A stretch of 64,000 bases of DNA, from positions 124,001-188,000 of the forward strand of contig JALBYC010000012.1 in assembly GCA_023212645.1 (NCBI GenBank), given 5' to 3'. The translations under genes were made by a program, and so were the position numbers. The notes under the pieces were generated by a model, which saw only the letters and a program-made list of their open reading frames with translations, was not told the DNA's origin and ran no database searches. Source of the DNA: Farysia itapuensis. Its lineage: Eukaryota > Basidiomycota > Ustilaginomycetes > Ustilaginales > Ustilaginaceae. Below are positions 32,251 to 41,794 of this stretch, piece after piece (the first letter of the stretch is position 1; every line of letters begins with the position of its first letter).

Positions 32251-32588
32251 TCTGATCAGATCTGTTCTGCACATCGTGTGCGTTCCATGGTTAGTCGTGG
32301 TTCTCGTTTCCAGGACTTCCAAACAGTGGGGGCTCGCAAGCCACTGCCACGCCAATAACGACCAGAGTCTGTCTGGCCGGACCCTCCCTACCCGATGGCG
32401 TGCATCCTAGCACCCATATACCTGGGAATAGCGTGAGAGGATAGGGAGGGGAAGGAGGGATGCGAGCTCGGGACTGGATTAAATACCCCTGACAAGATCA
32501 AGGAAGTCTCAAATTTTTTCAACAAAGTCTTGACCAGTACAAGCTTTGATTTTAAAAGTGGGTGTATGAGGATTCATTTCGGGGAAAA
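32251..32588. other. TAF6 3' flank
   Basis: About 340 bp without a supported gene; AT-rich near 32510-32560, the probable TAF6 transcript end on the minus strand. Confidence 0.35.
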
Positions 32589-34496
32589 CTACTTTCCTAG
32601 CTCAATAGCATTTGAATACAAGCCAAGCTCTGATTCCAGTGCAACGCGGGCCCGGGCGTCGAGCGCACGCAGCCAATAGGATCCAAAGGCAGATCGCAGC
32701 ATCTCGAGCCGCTCCTCCTCAGTGGGCTCTGATGGAGGAGTGGGAACAAGTGTCACGAGTGCGTTCAATGCACTTGCCACTTCCTCGACCAGCGGCTTGA
32801 GTGTTTCCGAGTGATTGGGAAGCTGCTGCCATGAGTCCATCCATTCGCCTAGTAGTCTCAAGGGACGCCCTTTGAGCTGATTTGAGCCAGATGACACGTC
32901 TGTCGAGTCAGATAGTATGACACGAAAGCTAGATTTGCCCAAACGTCGTAGTGCCATCAGCGCTCCAAGCTTCGTGCCAGGATCAGCGCCATGTTCAGGG
33001 TGTGCAGCGCCATTCTCCCCTCGGCTTGACCCAATACCCGACATTAGCGCCTTGAGCAGTGTCGAGACAATGCGGGGCTTGAGCGTAGGATAAGATGGTC
33101 CGTACCTATCCACAATATGCGTCAGAAGAGCGGCAGCGTGCGCTCTCAGTGCTCTTGCCGAGGATCCTGAGGTGATCAGAGGTTTGGCTGGATGTGTGGA
33201 CGGTGTTGCTTCTGTCAGAGACGACGTGAGAAGAATGGAGAGCAGCGAAGGCATCAGCTGATGCAGATAAGGCTCGATGAAAATGTGAGGATTGACGAGA
33301 ATGGCGTGTAATGCGCTGAGCATCACTCCGAGCATGTGATTGTCGGCTGCTGTGGTCTGCTGCGTCTCGCGTGTCACGAGTGCAGCATCAATTCCTTCTT
33401 GCTCTTCTGACGAAGCTGCATCTCCGCGCAGGATGTCTATCACTTTGCTGCCAATGAACTGAATCAGGTATGGTACTAGTTGATGCAATCCAGGATCACC
33501 TCTCAGACTCGCCAACGCGGCATCTCTGACATGGTTTCCAGATCCCTTTTGAGCAAAGACTTTTAAGGGTTGGCTAGTGTCGGCAGAAGCGGCTACAGCG
33601 CTATCATTTGACTGCACGTGCACATCGCCATCTTGATTGATTTCTTCTTCCGCCAGATCCTCGTCTGCTTCTGGCGGCGGGCTGACGATCGCTTTCGTAA
33701 GACGCTCGTAGTACAGTTGCAATTCTCGCGACAGGATGTGTTTGACAAGCGGTTTGGCGATTGCCTGACCATCGCCTCCGGCCACAGTGACTGCTTTGGC
33801 CGCGGTTCCCGAAGGCGCAGAAGTTTGAGCAGAAACCGGACCTAAGAAGCCGGACGGGGTTGTTGTTTGTGCAAGTGCCATTGGCGAAGGGTTTTGAGGG
33901 ACGGCGGGCTGCACGCCCTCGATGGCGAGCCAATGAGCTCCCCAGCCTACACCTCGTCCGATTCCGATCCGTGGGCCTGCGTCCAAGATCTTGTCAAAGT
34001 CGATCTCTTCGTCTTCAATGTAATGGAGTGGCACACCGGTCGCGCTTTGCACCCGACGAAATGTGGGACCGAGAGTGGACTTTCCTGCCGGGGCATTTGA
34101 CCTCCCCGAGGATGACGGCAGGAAGCCATATAGTGGCTCGATGTTCCGTGCTCGCAACGCCGCATCTATGTCGGCAGTCTTGAGTTGATCTCTTTTGGAG
34201 TGCTTCATATATTTGGTCGCATCTTGGACTATTTCGCGGATCCGGTATTCGACGTCAGCAGCCAAGGCGGCTGCGACACTGTCCTTGATGCCAGTGATTC
34301 CCACTGACTCGGCAATGTCTTTGATGGTGTCTGTTGGATACACAGAGCTTGGTACGCCAGCCACTGCACCTAGACCAGACGATGATGCACTGCCGGTAGA
34401 AGTCGACAGGCCAATACCCAAGGTCGCTCCGGTATTTGTCGAAGACTGCCCAGTAGTAGCTGAGCCAGAACCACCCTTCCCTGCAGACGGTGCCAT
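32589..34496 (-). CDS. TAF6: TFIID/SAGA subunit TAF6
   Basis: A 635-aa protein with no intron in this model. After a Gly/Ser-rich leader the histone-fold domain lies at about residues 52-120 (VYPTDTIKDIAESVGI, LAADVEYRIREIVQDATKYMKHSKRD). This H4-like fold pairs with TAF9. The C-terminal TAF6 HEAT-repeat domain spans about 260-520 (VKHILSRELQLYYERL, PHIFIEPYLHQLMPSLLSILLTS, LRAHAAALLTHI). TAF6 is shared by TFIID and SAGA. ATG 34496 is the only plausible start. It is flanked on both sides by decayed inverted repeat copies, and a 5S rRNA gene lies 152 bp upstream of its start, pointing away. Confidence 0.96.
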   Translation of the reverse strand: MAPSAGKGGSGSATTGQSSTNTGATLGIGLSTSTGSASSSGLGAVAGVPSSVYPTDTIKDIAESVGITGIKDSVAAALAADVEYRIREIVQDATKYMKHSKRDQLKTADIDAALRARNIEPLYGFLPSSSGRSNAPAGKSTLGPTFRRVQSATGVPLHYIEDEEIDFDKILDAGPRIGIGRGVGWGAHWLAIEGVQPAVPQNPSPMALAQTTTPSGFLGPVSAQTSAPSGTAAKAVTVAGGDGQAIAKPLVKHILSRELQLYYERLTKAIVSPPPEADEDLAEEEINQDGDVHVQSNDSAVAASADTSQPLKVFAQKGSGNHVRDAALASLRGDPGLHQLVPYLIQFIGSKVIDILRGDAASSEEQEGIDAALVTRETQQTTAADNHMLGVMLSALHAILVNPHIFIEPYLHQLMPSLLSILLTSSLTEATPSTHPAKPLITSGSSARALRAHAAALLTHIVDRYGPSYPTLKPRIVSTLLKALMSGIGSSRGENGAAHPEHGADPGTKLGALMALRRLGKSSFRVILSDSTDVSSGSNQLKGRPLRLLGEWMDSWQQLPNHSETLKPLVEEVASALNALVTLVPTPPSEPTEEERLEMLRSAFGSYWLRALDARARVALESELGLYSNAIELGK

Positions 34497-34648
34497 AGCT
34501 AGACAAGTTCTGGAAACGAGGCGTGGATGGACGATGCCATTAAGGATCAGGAAGAAGCATGGGCAGCCGACAGACGCGACATTTCAGCTTTGTGCGAGCT
34601 CAACAGAAAAACTTGACATTTATAATTGACCAGACCTCGAAGATGAAT

Positions 34649-34766
34649 ATCTGCCACCACAGGGCCGTGAAAGCACCGCATCCCGTCCGATCTGCGAAGT
34701 TAACCACGGCACCGAAGCGTCAGTACTGCGGTGGGGGACCACGCGGGAATCCGCTTTGTGGCAGTT
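34649..34766 (+). rRNA. 5S ribosomal RNA
   Basis: A complete gene of about 117-118 nt. The canonical 5S core is present: GCATCCCGTCCGATCTGCGA and AAGTTAACC near the 5' half, then AGTACTGCGGTGGGGGACCA and CGCGGGAATCC near the 3' half. The ends pair: CTGCCAC at 34651-34657 with GTGGCAG at 34758-34764. A T-run follows at once as a Pol III terminator, and the internal control region is intact. It lies alone, not in an rDNA repeat, as dispersed 5S genes do in many basidiomycetes and other fungi. Confidence 0.95.
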
Positions 34767-34771
34767 TTTTT
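34765..34771 (+). terminator. Pol III T-run terminator of the 5S gene
   Basis: Seven T residues directly after the closing stem of the 5S RNA, followed shortly by a second T-run. Confidence 0.85.
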
Positions 34772-35119
34772 GTTCCTTTTTTTTCGTCCTTTTCTGTTGA
34801 TGCCTTGCACAAGTTGCCACTCGCCTCTTGTCTGCCGTGGCCACGATACTGCTTTGCGCGAAGCCTGCAAAGGGGTACGCCTGTCTGGCTGAAGCTGTTG
34901 AACTTTAGTTGTCAAGCGTTAATATTTCAAGTACTTGTACGCCGCACGCGAGTATTGATTGTAATTGAATGAGATCGCTTGCCGGAGAATGCGCTGGTGC
35001 GCGTACGCGCGTGGTATAAGAAGTCAATTTGGGTCCCCTCGTTACTTTCCTCTTTTCCTCATCCTCCTCCGAGCAATCTCTCTGCATTCATAGACAGACA
35101 TGGGGTCTGGTGCCGCCCC
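34772..35119. other. Intergenic after the 5S gene; possible TATA promoter
   Basis: No gene. A TATAA at 35014-35018 is followed by a long pyrimidine-rich leader and two ATGs (35100 and 35120), an arrangement that looks like a Pol II promoter. Confidence 0.35.
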
Positions 35120-35332
35120 ATGGGAGGCATAGGGTCCGGCCAGCTTGGGGCTCTGGTCGTTATTTCTTGGCTATGGGTCGTTTCGGGTCCCCCATTTGCC
35201 ACTATTGCGTCGTCCACTCAGACACGCCAACTCGACATTGTCTTCATGTCGACGTCAACAGGTAACCCTTCTGACAGCTGGAAACACCAACACGAGTCAT
35301 TATCGTCGCACAGCAGGATTTCACCGCTATAG
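35120..35332 (+). CDS. Doubtful small ORF with signal-peptide-like N-terminus (70 codons)
   Basis: It begins about 105 bp after a TATA box. The N-terminus MGGIGSGQLGALVVISWLWV is hydrophobic enough for a signal peptide, with a possible cleavage site near FATIASS. A GTAACC at 35262 might be a donor; removing a roughly 125-nt intron ending in CTCAG near 35385 would extend the frame to 35570 (about 110 aa). An earlier ATG at 35100 opens only a 10-codon frame. I recognise no family. The second half overlaps short tandem repeats, which argues against a conserved gene. Confidence 0.2.
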   Translation: MGGIGSGQLGALVVISWLWVVSGPPFATIASSTQTRQLDIVFMSTSTGNPSDSWKHQHESLSSHSRISPL

Positions 35333-35459
35333 ACCTACTCGCTGCGTGCCGCGTCAGACAGACGGAATTCCTATCTCAGGGCTCTCATTCTTCAGTGTCC
35401 CTTTTCCGATTGCACAGCTACTACTAGCTTGGAATCCTGGCCGCTTCGCGGAACTCAAC

Positions 35460-35538
35460 CGCTTCATCACAGCGCGAATATCAGTCGCTTCTCTACAGCG
35501 CGTACATCAGTCGCTTCATATAGCGCGGAATTTTTCAG
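35460..35538 (+). repeat. 26-bp degenerate tandem repeat (3 units)
   Basis: Three units beginning with CGCTTC at 35460, 35486 and 35512, each with an internal AGCGCG. It lies inside the region next to decayed repeat copy B. Confidence 0.75.
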
Positions 35539-35570
35539 CACACTCGCTTTCTACAGCGTCTGCAGAATAA

Positions 35571-35690
35571 TCTCTGAGTCCATCTCAGACAAATCTCTCT
35601 GAGCTGTCCTCAGAAAGTCCTCTGGGCTGACCCCGGAACAATTTCTGGATTGGCCTCAGAAAACTTTCGGGCTGACCTCACGGTTCAAGC
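35571..35690 (-). repeat. Degenerate tandem repeat of about 24 bp
   Basis: Four to five imperfect units built around CTCAG(A/C) and (T/C)CTCTG(A/G)G, adjacent to repeat copy B. It mirrors the position of the minisatellite next to copy A, but the unit differs. Confidence 0.5.
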
Positions 35691-35703
35691 CCACCTCGTA
35701 AAT

Positions 35704-36030
35704 ATCAGATGGCGTCAAGCATGCGTGTCCTCTCTTTTGCGATTGTCCTACATGTCAAGCGCGGTCTCCCGCACAATCTGATCTGACGAACAATGCCCAA
35801 AGCAAAAGATGCTCGACCGTTTTGCCGCAGTAGTCCTCCCTGGTAAGGACGAATCTTGCTAGAAACTTCTGTTGGCCCTTTGCACTTACACTGGAGCTCT
35901 CATGCTTCTGTGGACGAGAGCTGGTAGACGTCTCGCGTCATCGTAATGCCAACATATGGAAAATCTTTGCTTGTCTGTGTGCTTTCGCCCGCCTGAGTAT
36001 CAATGATTATGACATGGCATGTCACGATGT
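35704..36030 (-). repeat. Decayed repeat, copy B of an inverted pair
   Basis: The reverse complement is collinear with 31380-31750; block matches are listed under copy A. Copy B keeps one long frame on the minus strand (from about 36085 to 35705) interrupted by a single TGA at 35900-35902, ending with LDAI-stop. The reading frame is better preserved here than in copy A. The peptide is not recognised. Confidence 0.6.
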
Positions 36031-36209
36031 CAGTCTGCGTCCGCCGAGATTCCCGACGGCTTTGCGTTGCGACCTGTGCTGGCACATGTCTCTTCCCTGC
36101 ACTCTTTTCTCAAGGAGACGGATAAGTGTTGTGGAATAAGGGTGAGTACAAGTACAAGAGACTCGGCAGAGTCAGCGGTGACAGAGATTCGGGGAATAGC
36201 GTGATGCAT

Positions 36210-37833
36210 CTAGGCATCGTCAGGCTGACCGCCATTGATGTAGTCAGGGCTTTCGGCGGCTTTGTACTCGGCCATAAGCTCGGCTACCGTCTCACGAGCC
36301 TCGTCGAATTCTGATAGATCATTGGCAAACATGGGTTCGCGCTTGTACATGTCCAAGAAAGCGTTTCTCTTGCGCAGCTTGTCGTACTGGTCCACCATGC
36401 GCTTGAACAGGCTGCCAATACCCGTATGGTTAGCCAGCATCAATCCACTGACACGATGAGAGCTTGGAATGTATGGGCTGCGTTTAGAAAGCGCAACTTG
36501 GATCGAGGCGGGACCCCAGGGAATAAAGTTGGCCAAGCGTCGCTCCCGGATTCGCAACAGCGACTTGTGTACATCTCGTGGATCCACCTCGCCTTGAATG
36601 ATGTTGAGGATGGAAATGTAGCAACTCGACTTGGACGCGCCAAGGGTGCTGACCATCCTGTTCTTAGGCTGTAGCAATCGTCGCATGACGTCGAGTACGG
36701 TGGTCTTCATCGTTGCTTTGCCACGGTCAACGTTGTCAGAGGTGAATGGCGTATATGAAGTCATCAAGAAATGCGCGCGGGGTGTTGGAATGAGCGAAGC
36801 GACCATGCCGACCAAGTCATTGTTCATATACCCAGGGAAGCGCAGTGTGGTAGTCGATGCGCCCATGACAGTCGCTACCAATTGATTTGTTTGACTGTGA
36901 CGAGCAAATAGTCAGCACGATACGCAACGACCACGATTGTGCCAGTTCAAGTTGCAACTTACCTGTAGCTTGCGTTTTGTAGATGCAGTCGATCTGCCGC
37001 GATTCTGCTCAAAGCGGCGTTGTCAAGTACAATGACACTGTCTGCATTGTTGATGAGTCGCTTCATGGACAACACCGAGTTGTACGGCTGAACGACGACG
37101 TCTGATGTCTCTTCTGAGTTGGGAAAGACACTGTACGTCTGTATGAGCTTCTTTGGATACGCATCGTTCAAGCGTTCCAGCAAAAAGGACCCCAAGCCGG
37201 ACCCGGTACCGCCTGCAATTGAATGCATCAACATAAATCCCTGAACGGCGTACAAAGAGGGTCAGTCGTCATGTCACGCAGCGCAGACTCCGCCCACACT
37301 TACCTCTAGACTGTCACTTCCATCGGCCTCTCGGTCGACCATCTCGATCAGCTCGTCTGCTATCTTCTCGCCAGCAGCGTAACCTTGTGCCCAATTGTTA
37401 CCAGCACCGCCTCCTGTCTTGCTTGTGTAGATATTCTCCGGATTGTATAGATTCTTGTATGGTCCCGACAAGATATTGTTGATTACCTATGGTGCAATCT
37501 GTCTGTCAGCTATTGTGCTGCGCTCAAACAAGTACTCAGGACTTACTCTGGGCTCGAGATCGACTAGGATTGCTCTTGGGATGTAGTGCTCGTCGTCCGC
37601 TTGGTAGAAAAAGACATCCTTGCGATCACCACCAAGACCCTCTGCGGCGTACTCTTCCAACGTTCCGTCCTTGGCGATGCCGTGTTCTTTGCAGAGATGC
37701 TCCCAGAAGTGTGATCCGATTTGATTCCTGCGCACACAGTTGCCAAAGTCAGTGTCGTTCCAGCTTAACGCATTTCGCTACGCTGTACCTACCCGCATTG
37801 CCCTGCTTGAAGGGTGATCAGTTCTCGAGGCAT
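36210..37833 (-). CDS. TUB4: Gamma-tubulin
   Basis: Five exons: 37833-37793, 37727-37547, 37486-37304, 37240-36963 and 36894-36210, giving 455 aa. Donors are GTAGGT or GTAAGT and all phases agree. The start [14 protein letters not shown] restores the tubulin N-terminus, with the second exon continuing [11 protein letters not shown]. The G-box [10 protein letters not shown] and typical gamma-specific [19 protein letters not shown] and [15 protein letters not shown] are present. It nucleates microtubules at the spindle pole body in the gamma-tubulin complex. The first coding exon is only 41 nt. It shares a 349-bp divergent promoter with fibrillarin. Confidence 0.97.
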
Positions 37834-38182
37834 ACTTGTCGCTGTGCCCAAGTGCAGAGAATGTGTTGGTCGACAAGCGATGACACCAAAAACTGGGTCA
37901 CATACCTCACGCGTCGCGCGCAAGCAACACGCCCACACCATCGGGATCCGATTGGAATCTTCCGATCCGCGATCTCGGATCCGAACGGCCTCCTTTTTTT
38001 CTTGATCACGCCCCGTTTAGCGCAGCAGAGGAAAATTTTGAGAAGTCGAGAAATTCTCAAAAGACTGCAGCAGCTAGCTCACCTCTACCTCGACCTTTAT
38101 CAACAACAATCTTGGCGGAACATCATCGCGCCCATCTACAACTGCGCTAACAACAGTCGATAGACTGCATACAGAATAAGCC
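37834..38182. promoter_or_regulatory. Divergent promoter region gamma-tubulin / fibrillarin
   Basis: A 349-bp gap between start codons with a T-rich run near 37990 and no supported ORF. Confidence 0.45.
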
Positions 38183-39258
38183 ATGGCTTTTGGTACATAT
38201 CGGTTCCTTTCTATGTCAACATCAAGGTCGTAGTACTGACTTGCATTCTTTTGTGTTCAACAGGTGACCGAGGAGGACGTGGCGGCGGACGAGGCGGTTT
38301 CGGCGGTGATCGAGGAGGTCGAGGAGGAGGACGCGGTGGCTTCGGTGGCGACCGAGGAGGACGAGGCGGTGGATTCGGTGGTGGTCGTGGAGGTGGACGA
38401 GGTGGATTCGGTGACCGAGGTGGTCGTGGTGGCGGACGCGGTGCTCCTGGAGGCCGTGGACGAGGTGCTCCTCGAGGCGGAGCCCGAGGCGGTGCTCGTG
38501 GTGGCAAAGCTGGAGGTGCTCGAGGTGGATCCAACGTCGTCGTTAAGCCACACCGACACCCCGGTATCTTTGTTGCCGAGGGCAAAGAAATGCTTCTCGT
38601 CACCAAAAACATTGCACCTGGCGAGTCTGTCTATGGTGAAAAGCGCATCTCGGTCGAGACACCAGGAGCTGGTCCTGACGGCACCAGCGCCAAGACCGAG
38701 TACCGAGTCTGGAACCCTTTCCGATCAAAGCTTGCAGCTGGTGTTCTCGGCGGTCTGGACATGATTCACATTGCACCCGGCAAGAAGGTGCTCTATCTCG
38801 GTGCTGCCAGTGGTACGTCGGTATCGCACGTCGCTGATGTTGTCGGACCCGAAGGCATTGTATACGCCGTAGAGTTCTCTCACCGATCCGGACGAGATTT
38901 GATCAACATGGCCAAGAAGCGAACCAACGTCATCCCCATTGTTGAGGATGCACGACACCCCCACAAATACCGCATGCTTGTCGGCACAGTCGACGTTATC
39001 TTCGCCGATGTTGCTCAGCCAGATCAAGCGCGAATCGTCGCTCACAACGCCGAGTCTTTTCTCAAGAACGAGGGACACTGCTTGATCTCAATCAAGGCAA
39101 GCTGTATCGACTCAACAGCGCCTGCGGAAGCCGTATTTGCTGCCGAGGTCAACAAATTGAAAGGCATGAAGTTCAAGCCCAGGGAACAGCTTACATTGGA
39201 GCCATACGAACGTGACCACGCCATGCTCGTCGCCCAATACCAGCGCTACAAGGCATAA
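38183..39258 (+). CDS. NOP1: Fibrillarin, box C/D snoRNP 2'-O-methyltransferase
   Basis: Two exons: 38183-38192 and 38264-39258, giving 334 aa. Exon 1 encodes only MAF plus one base; the intron has GTACAT and a TACTGAC branch site. The N-terminal GAR domain (about residues 4-95) is made of GGRGG/GGFGG repeats, a substrate for arginine methylation. The methyltransferase domain follows, with the SAM-binding motif [17 protein letters not shown] and then FADVAQPDQ. It methylates rRNA in the nucleolus. The repetitive GGN-CGN codons create a long spurious Glu/Val/Asp-rich frame in the +1 register. Confidence 0.97.
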
Positions 39259-39421
39259 TCTGCCTCGCGCTTCTTCCTACTTTACCGCTCTTGCATTCAC
39301 CCTCTTCTCGCTTCTCGACGACGGCTGCGATCTTTGTATATTTAGCTTTCACGCAAAACGCCATTCAGACATTCCCCAGAGAAACCTACGGATTGCTTGT
39401 TATTTCGTGCTGTGATTGTGG

Positions 39422-41524
39422 TCAGCGTTGGTATGGACTGGAGGGTGTGGAGTTGGGTGTGGGCGTATTTGTGCCTGTGCCGGACGTGCTCCGAGAAGCA
39501 GCCCATGCTTTTTGACGTGCGGATAGGAAGTTTCCAAAGTTGCCGATGGCAGCACGTGCTTGTGTTGCTGCCTGCGCTGCTGCCTGTCCTGCAACTTGAA
39601 GCGCTTCATTTGCGTTGAAGGCGCCGTCAGCTGCCGGAGTACCCACTCTTCCCGAGCTTACCGTCCGCTGGCCATCCGCGTCAATTGCTTCACCTGTAAT
39701 AGAGCCAGGTGGCCTTTGAGCAGGACCCGATGGCGTGATACCTTCAGAACCAGCCGGCTGTGCGAAAAAGCCAGCTCCTATCCGCGACCCAGTTCCATTG
39801 CCCTCAGAGCCCGGATTCGGACTGCTAGGGCTCTGCAGATGACTAGCGCGAAACTTGGAGAGGTCCTTGCCGAAATTAGAAGCAAGGCGATAGATATTAG
39901 CGCCTCCAGCTTGTAGAGCGCTGCCAATCGCCTCACGGGTGGGGCCGAGATTCTCCTCAAGGCGCAGATCGTGAAGACCGGCGGATAAGCGGAGCCCCAC
40001 ATCCTCAATGGCTGACGTTTTGCCCTCGCAGGGATGCTTGTGGTCCACAATATCAAACAGCATAGCATCGGTGGAGCGATTCCATAGCACAAAGGCTTCA
40101 GTTGCGCGAAGTGCAGTGACAAAATCTGCACCAAAGCTGTTGGACGAGGCAGCATCTGGGGCTTGAATTGAAAGCTGTTGGGCTTCGCTCTTGGCCAAGA
40201 AGTCTGTGTATTTGGTGGAGGAGAGCATGGCACAGATATAGTCCTCGAAGCGGATCCGAAGGTAGTCGTCACTACCGTGGAAGCCCATCGACGTGGGCCG
40301 AGTAGGGTCAGCGGGGTTCCAGGTGTCTGTCACCACCGAGATGATCTCATCCATCCACTTGCGGTCTTCTGGCGTGAGGTTTACAATCTGCTGCAGCCTT
40401 GGGTCCTGGAACTCGAGGACGCTGTGTTCGAGGTCGACAACAACGTCGATTTTACAGTCTTTCTGCTGCTTGAAGATGCTGTTGCTCGTGCCGACGAGCC
40501 AAGTGCGCGACTTGAGCAGGTCGATCTGCTGCAAGGGACAGTATGGCTGGAAAAAAGAGTCTTCGCCAAAGATGTTGAGTGGCATGCCGAGGAATTTGAG
40601 AAGGCTTTTGCGATCCGAGGACCGTAATGTATCGGACGGTGCTGGTGCAGCATGCTGGTTGAGGCTCGGATCGCCCGCATCGGCCAAGTTGAGAAGCAGA
40701 CCGGGTATCAAAGAGACCAGCGAGTACTGGTAATTGCACAACCTCTCCACTGGATAGCCAAAGAACATGATGCGACGTTGTAGCAGGAGCAGCTTGACTA
40801 GCATGAGCGTCTTGAAGCGCCACTTGTGCACGAACTCGCGCAAGGAGGTGCCCATGTACATGACAGTCTCGCGGTCTTCCGACAGACCGCCACTCTGCAA
40901 ACCGAGCTCCAGGGTGGAGTGAAAGTCTTGGAGAATATCAACATCGGCGAGATCGCCTTGCGCAAAGAATGCACGAGTGACAATACCGAGCTTTTCACGA
41001 ATCGGGCCAAAGACGGGCTGTTTGGCCAGAACTACAACTGCTTTCTGTACTGTGCTACGCGTCACTTCAGCCCCCTTGCGAAGCAGCGCATTAGAGGCAA
41101 TCTGTCGATTGCAGGAGATGCCGAAGATGGTCGAGCTGGAAAGCTTGGAACAATGGAGATGGAAGTAGCAAAAGTCCTCGTCTGAAAGGTGACTTCCGTC
41201 TGGCAGAGCTAGGAAAGGTAGGTTTTTGACCAAGTCTTCGTCGTCCTGAAGCTCTTTGGGATATGTATATTCGACCTGAGGGCCGACAAGGTGATTGAAG
41301 TCTACGACTGCTATACCAAGGATGACTGGTTCATTGGTTGGTGTCTCTGTCGCGGGATCTGCAGCAACTGCCGCCTTGACCTGATCGCGCTCGGCTGCCA
41401 GGACTGCTTTGACTTCGTCGATGGACATAGATGGCGACACGGTCTCGTGAGAGCCATACTCTGTTGTAGGCGCTTGCGAGGGGGCTACAGTCCCAGCCTC
41501 GCCGTTAGTCTGATCATCAGCCAT
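39422..41524 (-). CDS. AVL9: Late secretory pathway protein AVL9 (DENN family)
   Basis: A 700-aa protein from ATG 41524. The first 65 residues are low complexity. The AVL9/DENN domain spans about 65-480: ILGIAVVDFNHLVGPQVEY, FLALPDGSHLSDEDFCYFHL, FGISCNRQI, RAFFAQGDL, LLLLQRRIMFFGYPVERLC. The C-terminal 180 residues are Ala/Gly/Gln rich. AVL9 acts in Golgi-to-surface transport and polarity, probably as a Rab regulator. It shares a 270-bp divergent promoter with the SFR1-like gene and converges with NOP1. Confidence 0.93.
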   Translation of the reverse strand: MADDQTNGEAGTVAPSQAPTTEYGSHETVSPSMSIDEVKAVLAAERDQVKAAVAADPATETPTNEPVILGIAVVDFNHLVGPQVEYTYPKELQDDEDLVKNLPFLALPDGSHLSDEDFCYFHLHCSKLSSSTIFGISCNRQIASNALLRKGAEVTRSTVQKAVVVLAKQPVFGPIREKLGIVTRAFFAQGDLADVDILQDFHSTLELGLQSGGLSEDRETVMYMGTSLREFVHKWRFKTLMLVKLLLLQRRIMFFGYPVERLCNYQYSLVSLIPGLLLNLADAGDPSLNQHAAPAPSDTLRSSDRKSLLKFLGMPLNIFGEDSFFQPYCPLQQIDLLKSRTWLVGTSNSIFKQQKDCKIDVVVDLEHSVLEFQDPRLQQIVNLTPEDRKWMDEIISVVTDTWNPADPTRPTSMGFHGSDDYLRIRFEDYICAMLSSTKYTDFLAKSEAQQLSIQAPDAASSNSFGADFVTALRATEAFVLWNRSTDAMLFDIVDHKHPCEGKTSAIEDVGLRLSAGLHDLRLEENLGPTREAIGSALQAGGANIYRLASNFGKDLSKFRASHLQSPSSPNPGSEGNGTGSRIGAGFFAQPAGSEGITPSGPAQRPPGSITGEAIDADGQRTVSSGRVGTPAADGAFNANEALQVAGQAAAQAATQARAAIGNFGNFLSARQKAWAASRSTSGTGTNTPTPNSTPSSPYQR

Positions 41525-41794
41525 GAGTCAACGTCGTTATGGTGATTTGGAAACGTGCTCTCCCCGCCAAGTGCTACAAAGTGTTGATCTGCAATTAGAC
41601 TTTCTCGACCCTGCATATTCATCTTTGCAATCACTCACTTCCAATTAAGCTCAAGGCTTCTTGGCCATGCTGTTTGGCTCCCACGCTCTCGTCGGAAGAG
41701 CCGAGAGGCGCAAAAGCACGGACTAAGCAGACGCACATAACCTCTTACCCACAAACAGCGATCGCAATGAAGTGATCGTCAAGTCTTGCACGTA

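Noticed and set aside
31850..32272. 140-codon minus-strand ORF with repeated GQSHLEPIP
   Set aside because: Produced by the 30-bp minisatellite, whose length keeps the frame open on both strands.
38264..38764. Acidic Glu/Val-rich ORF overlapping fibrillarin
   Set aside because: Shifted reading of GGN-CGN repeats of the GAR domain; no start context.
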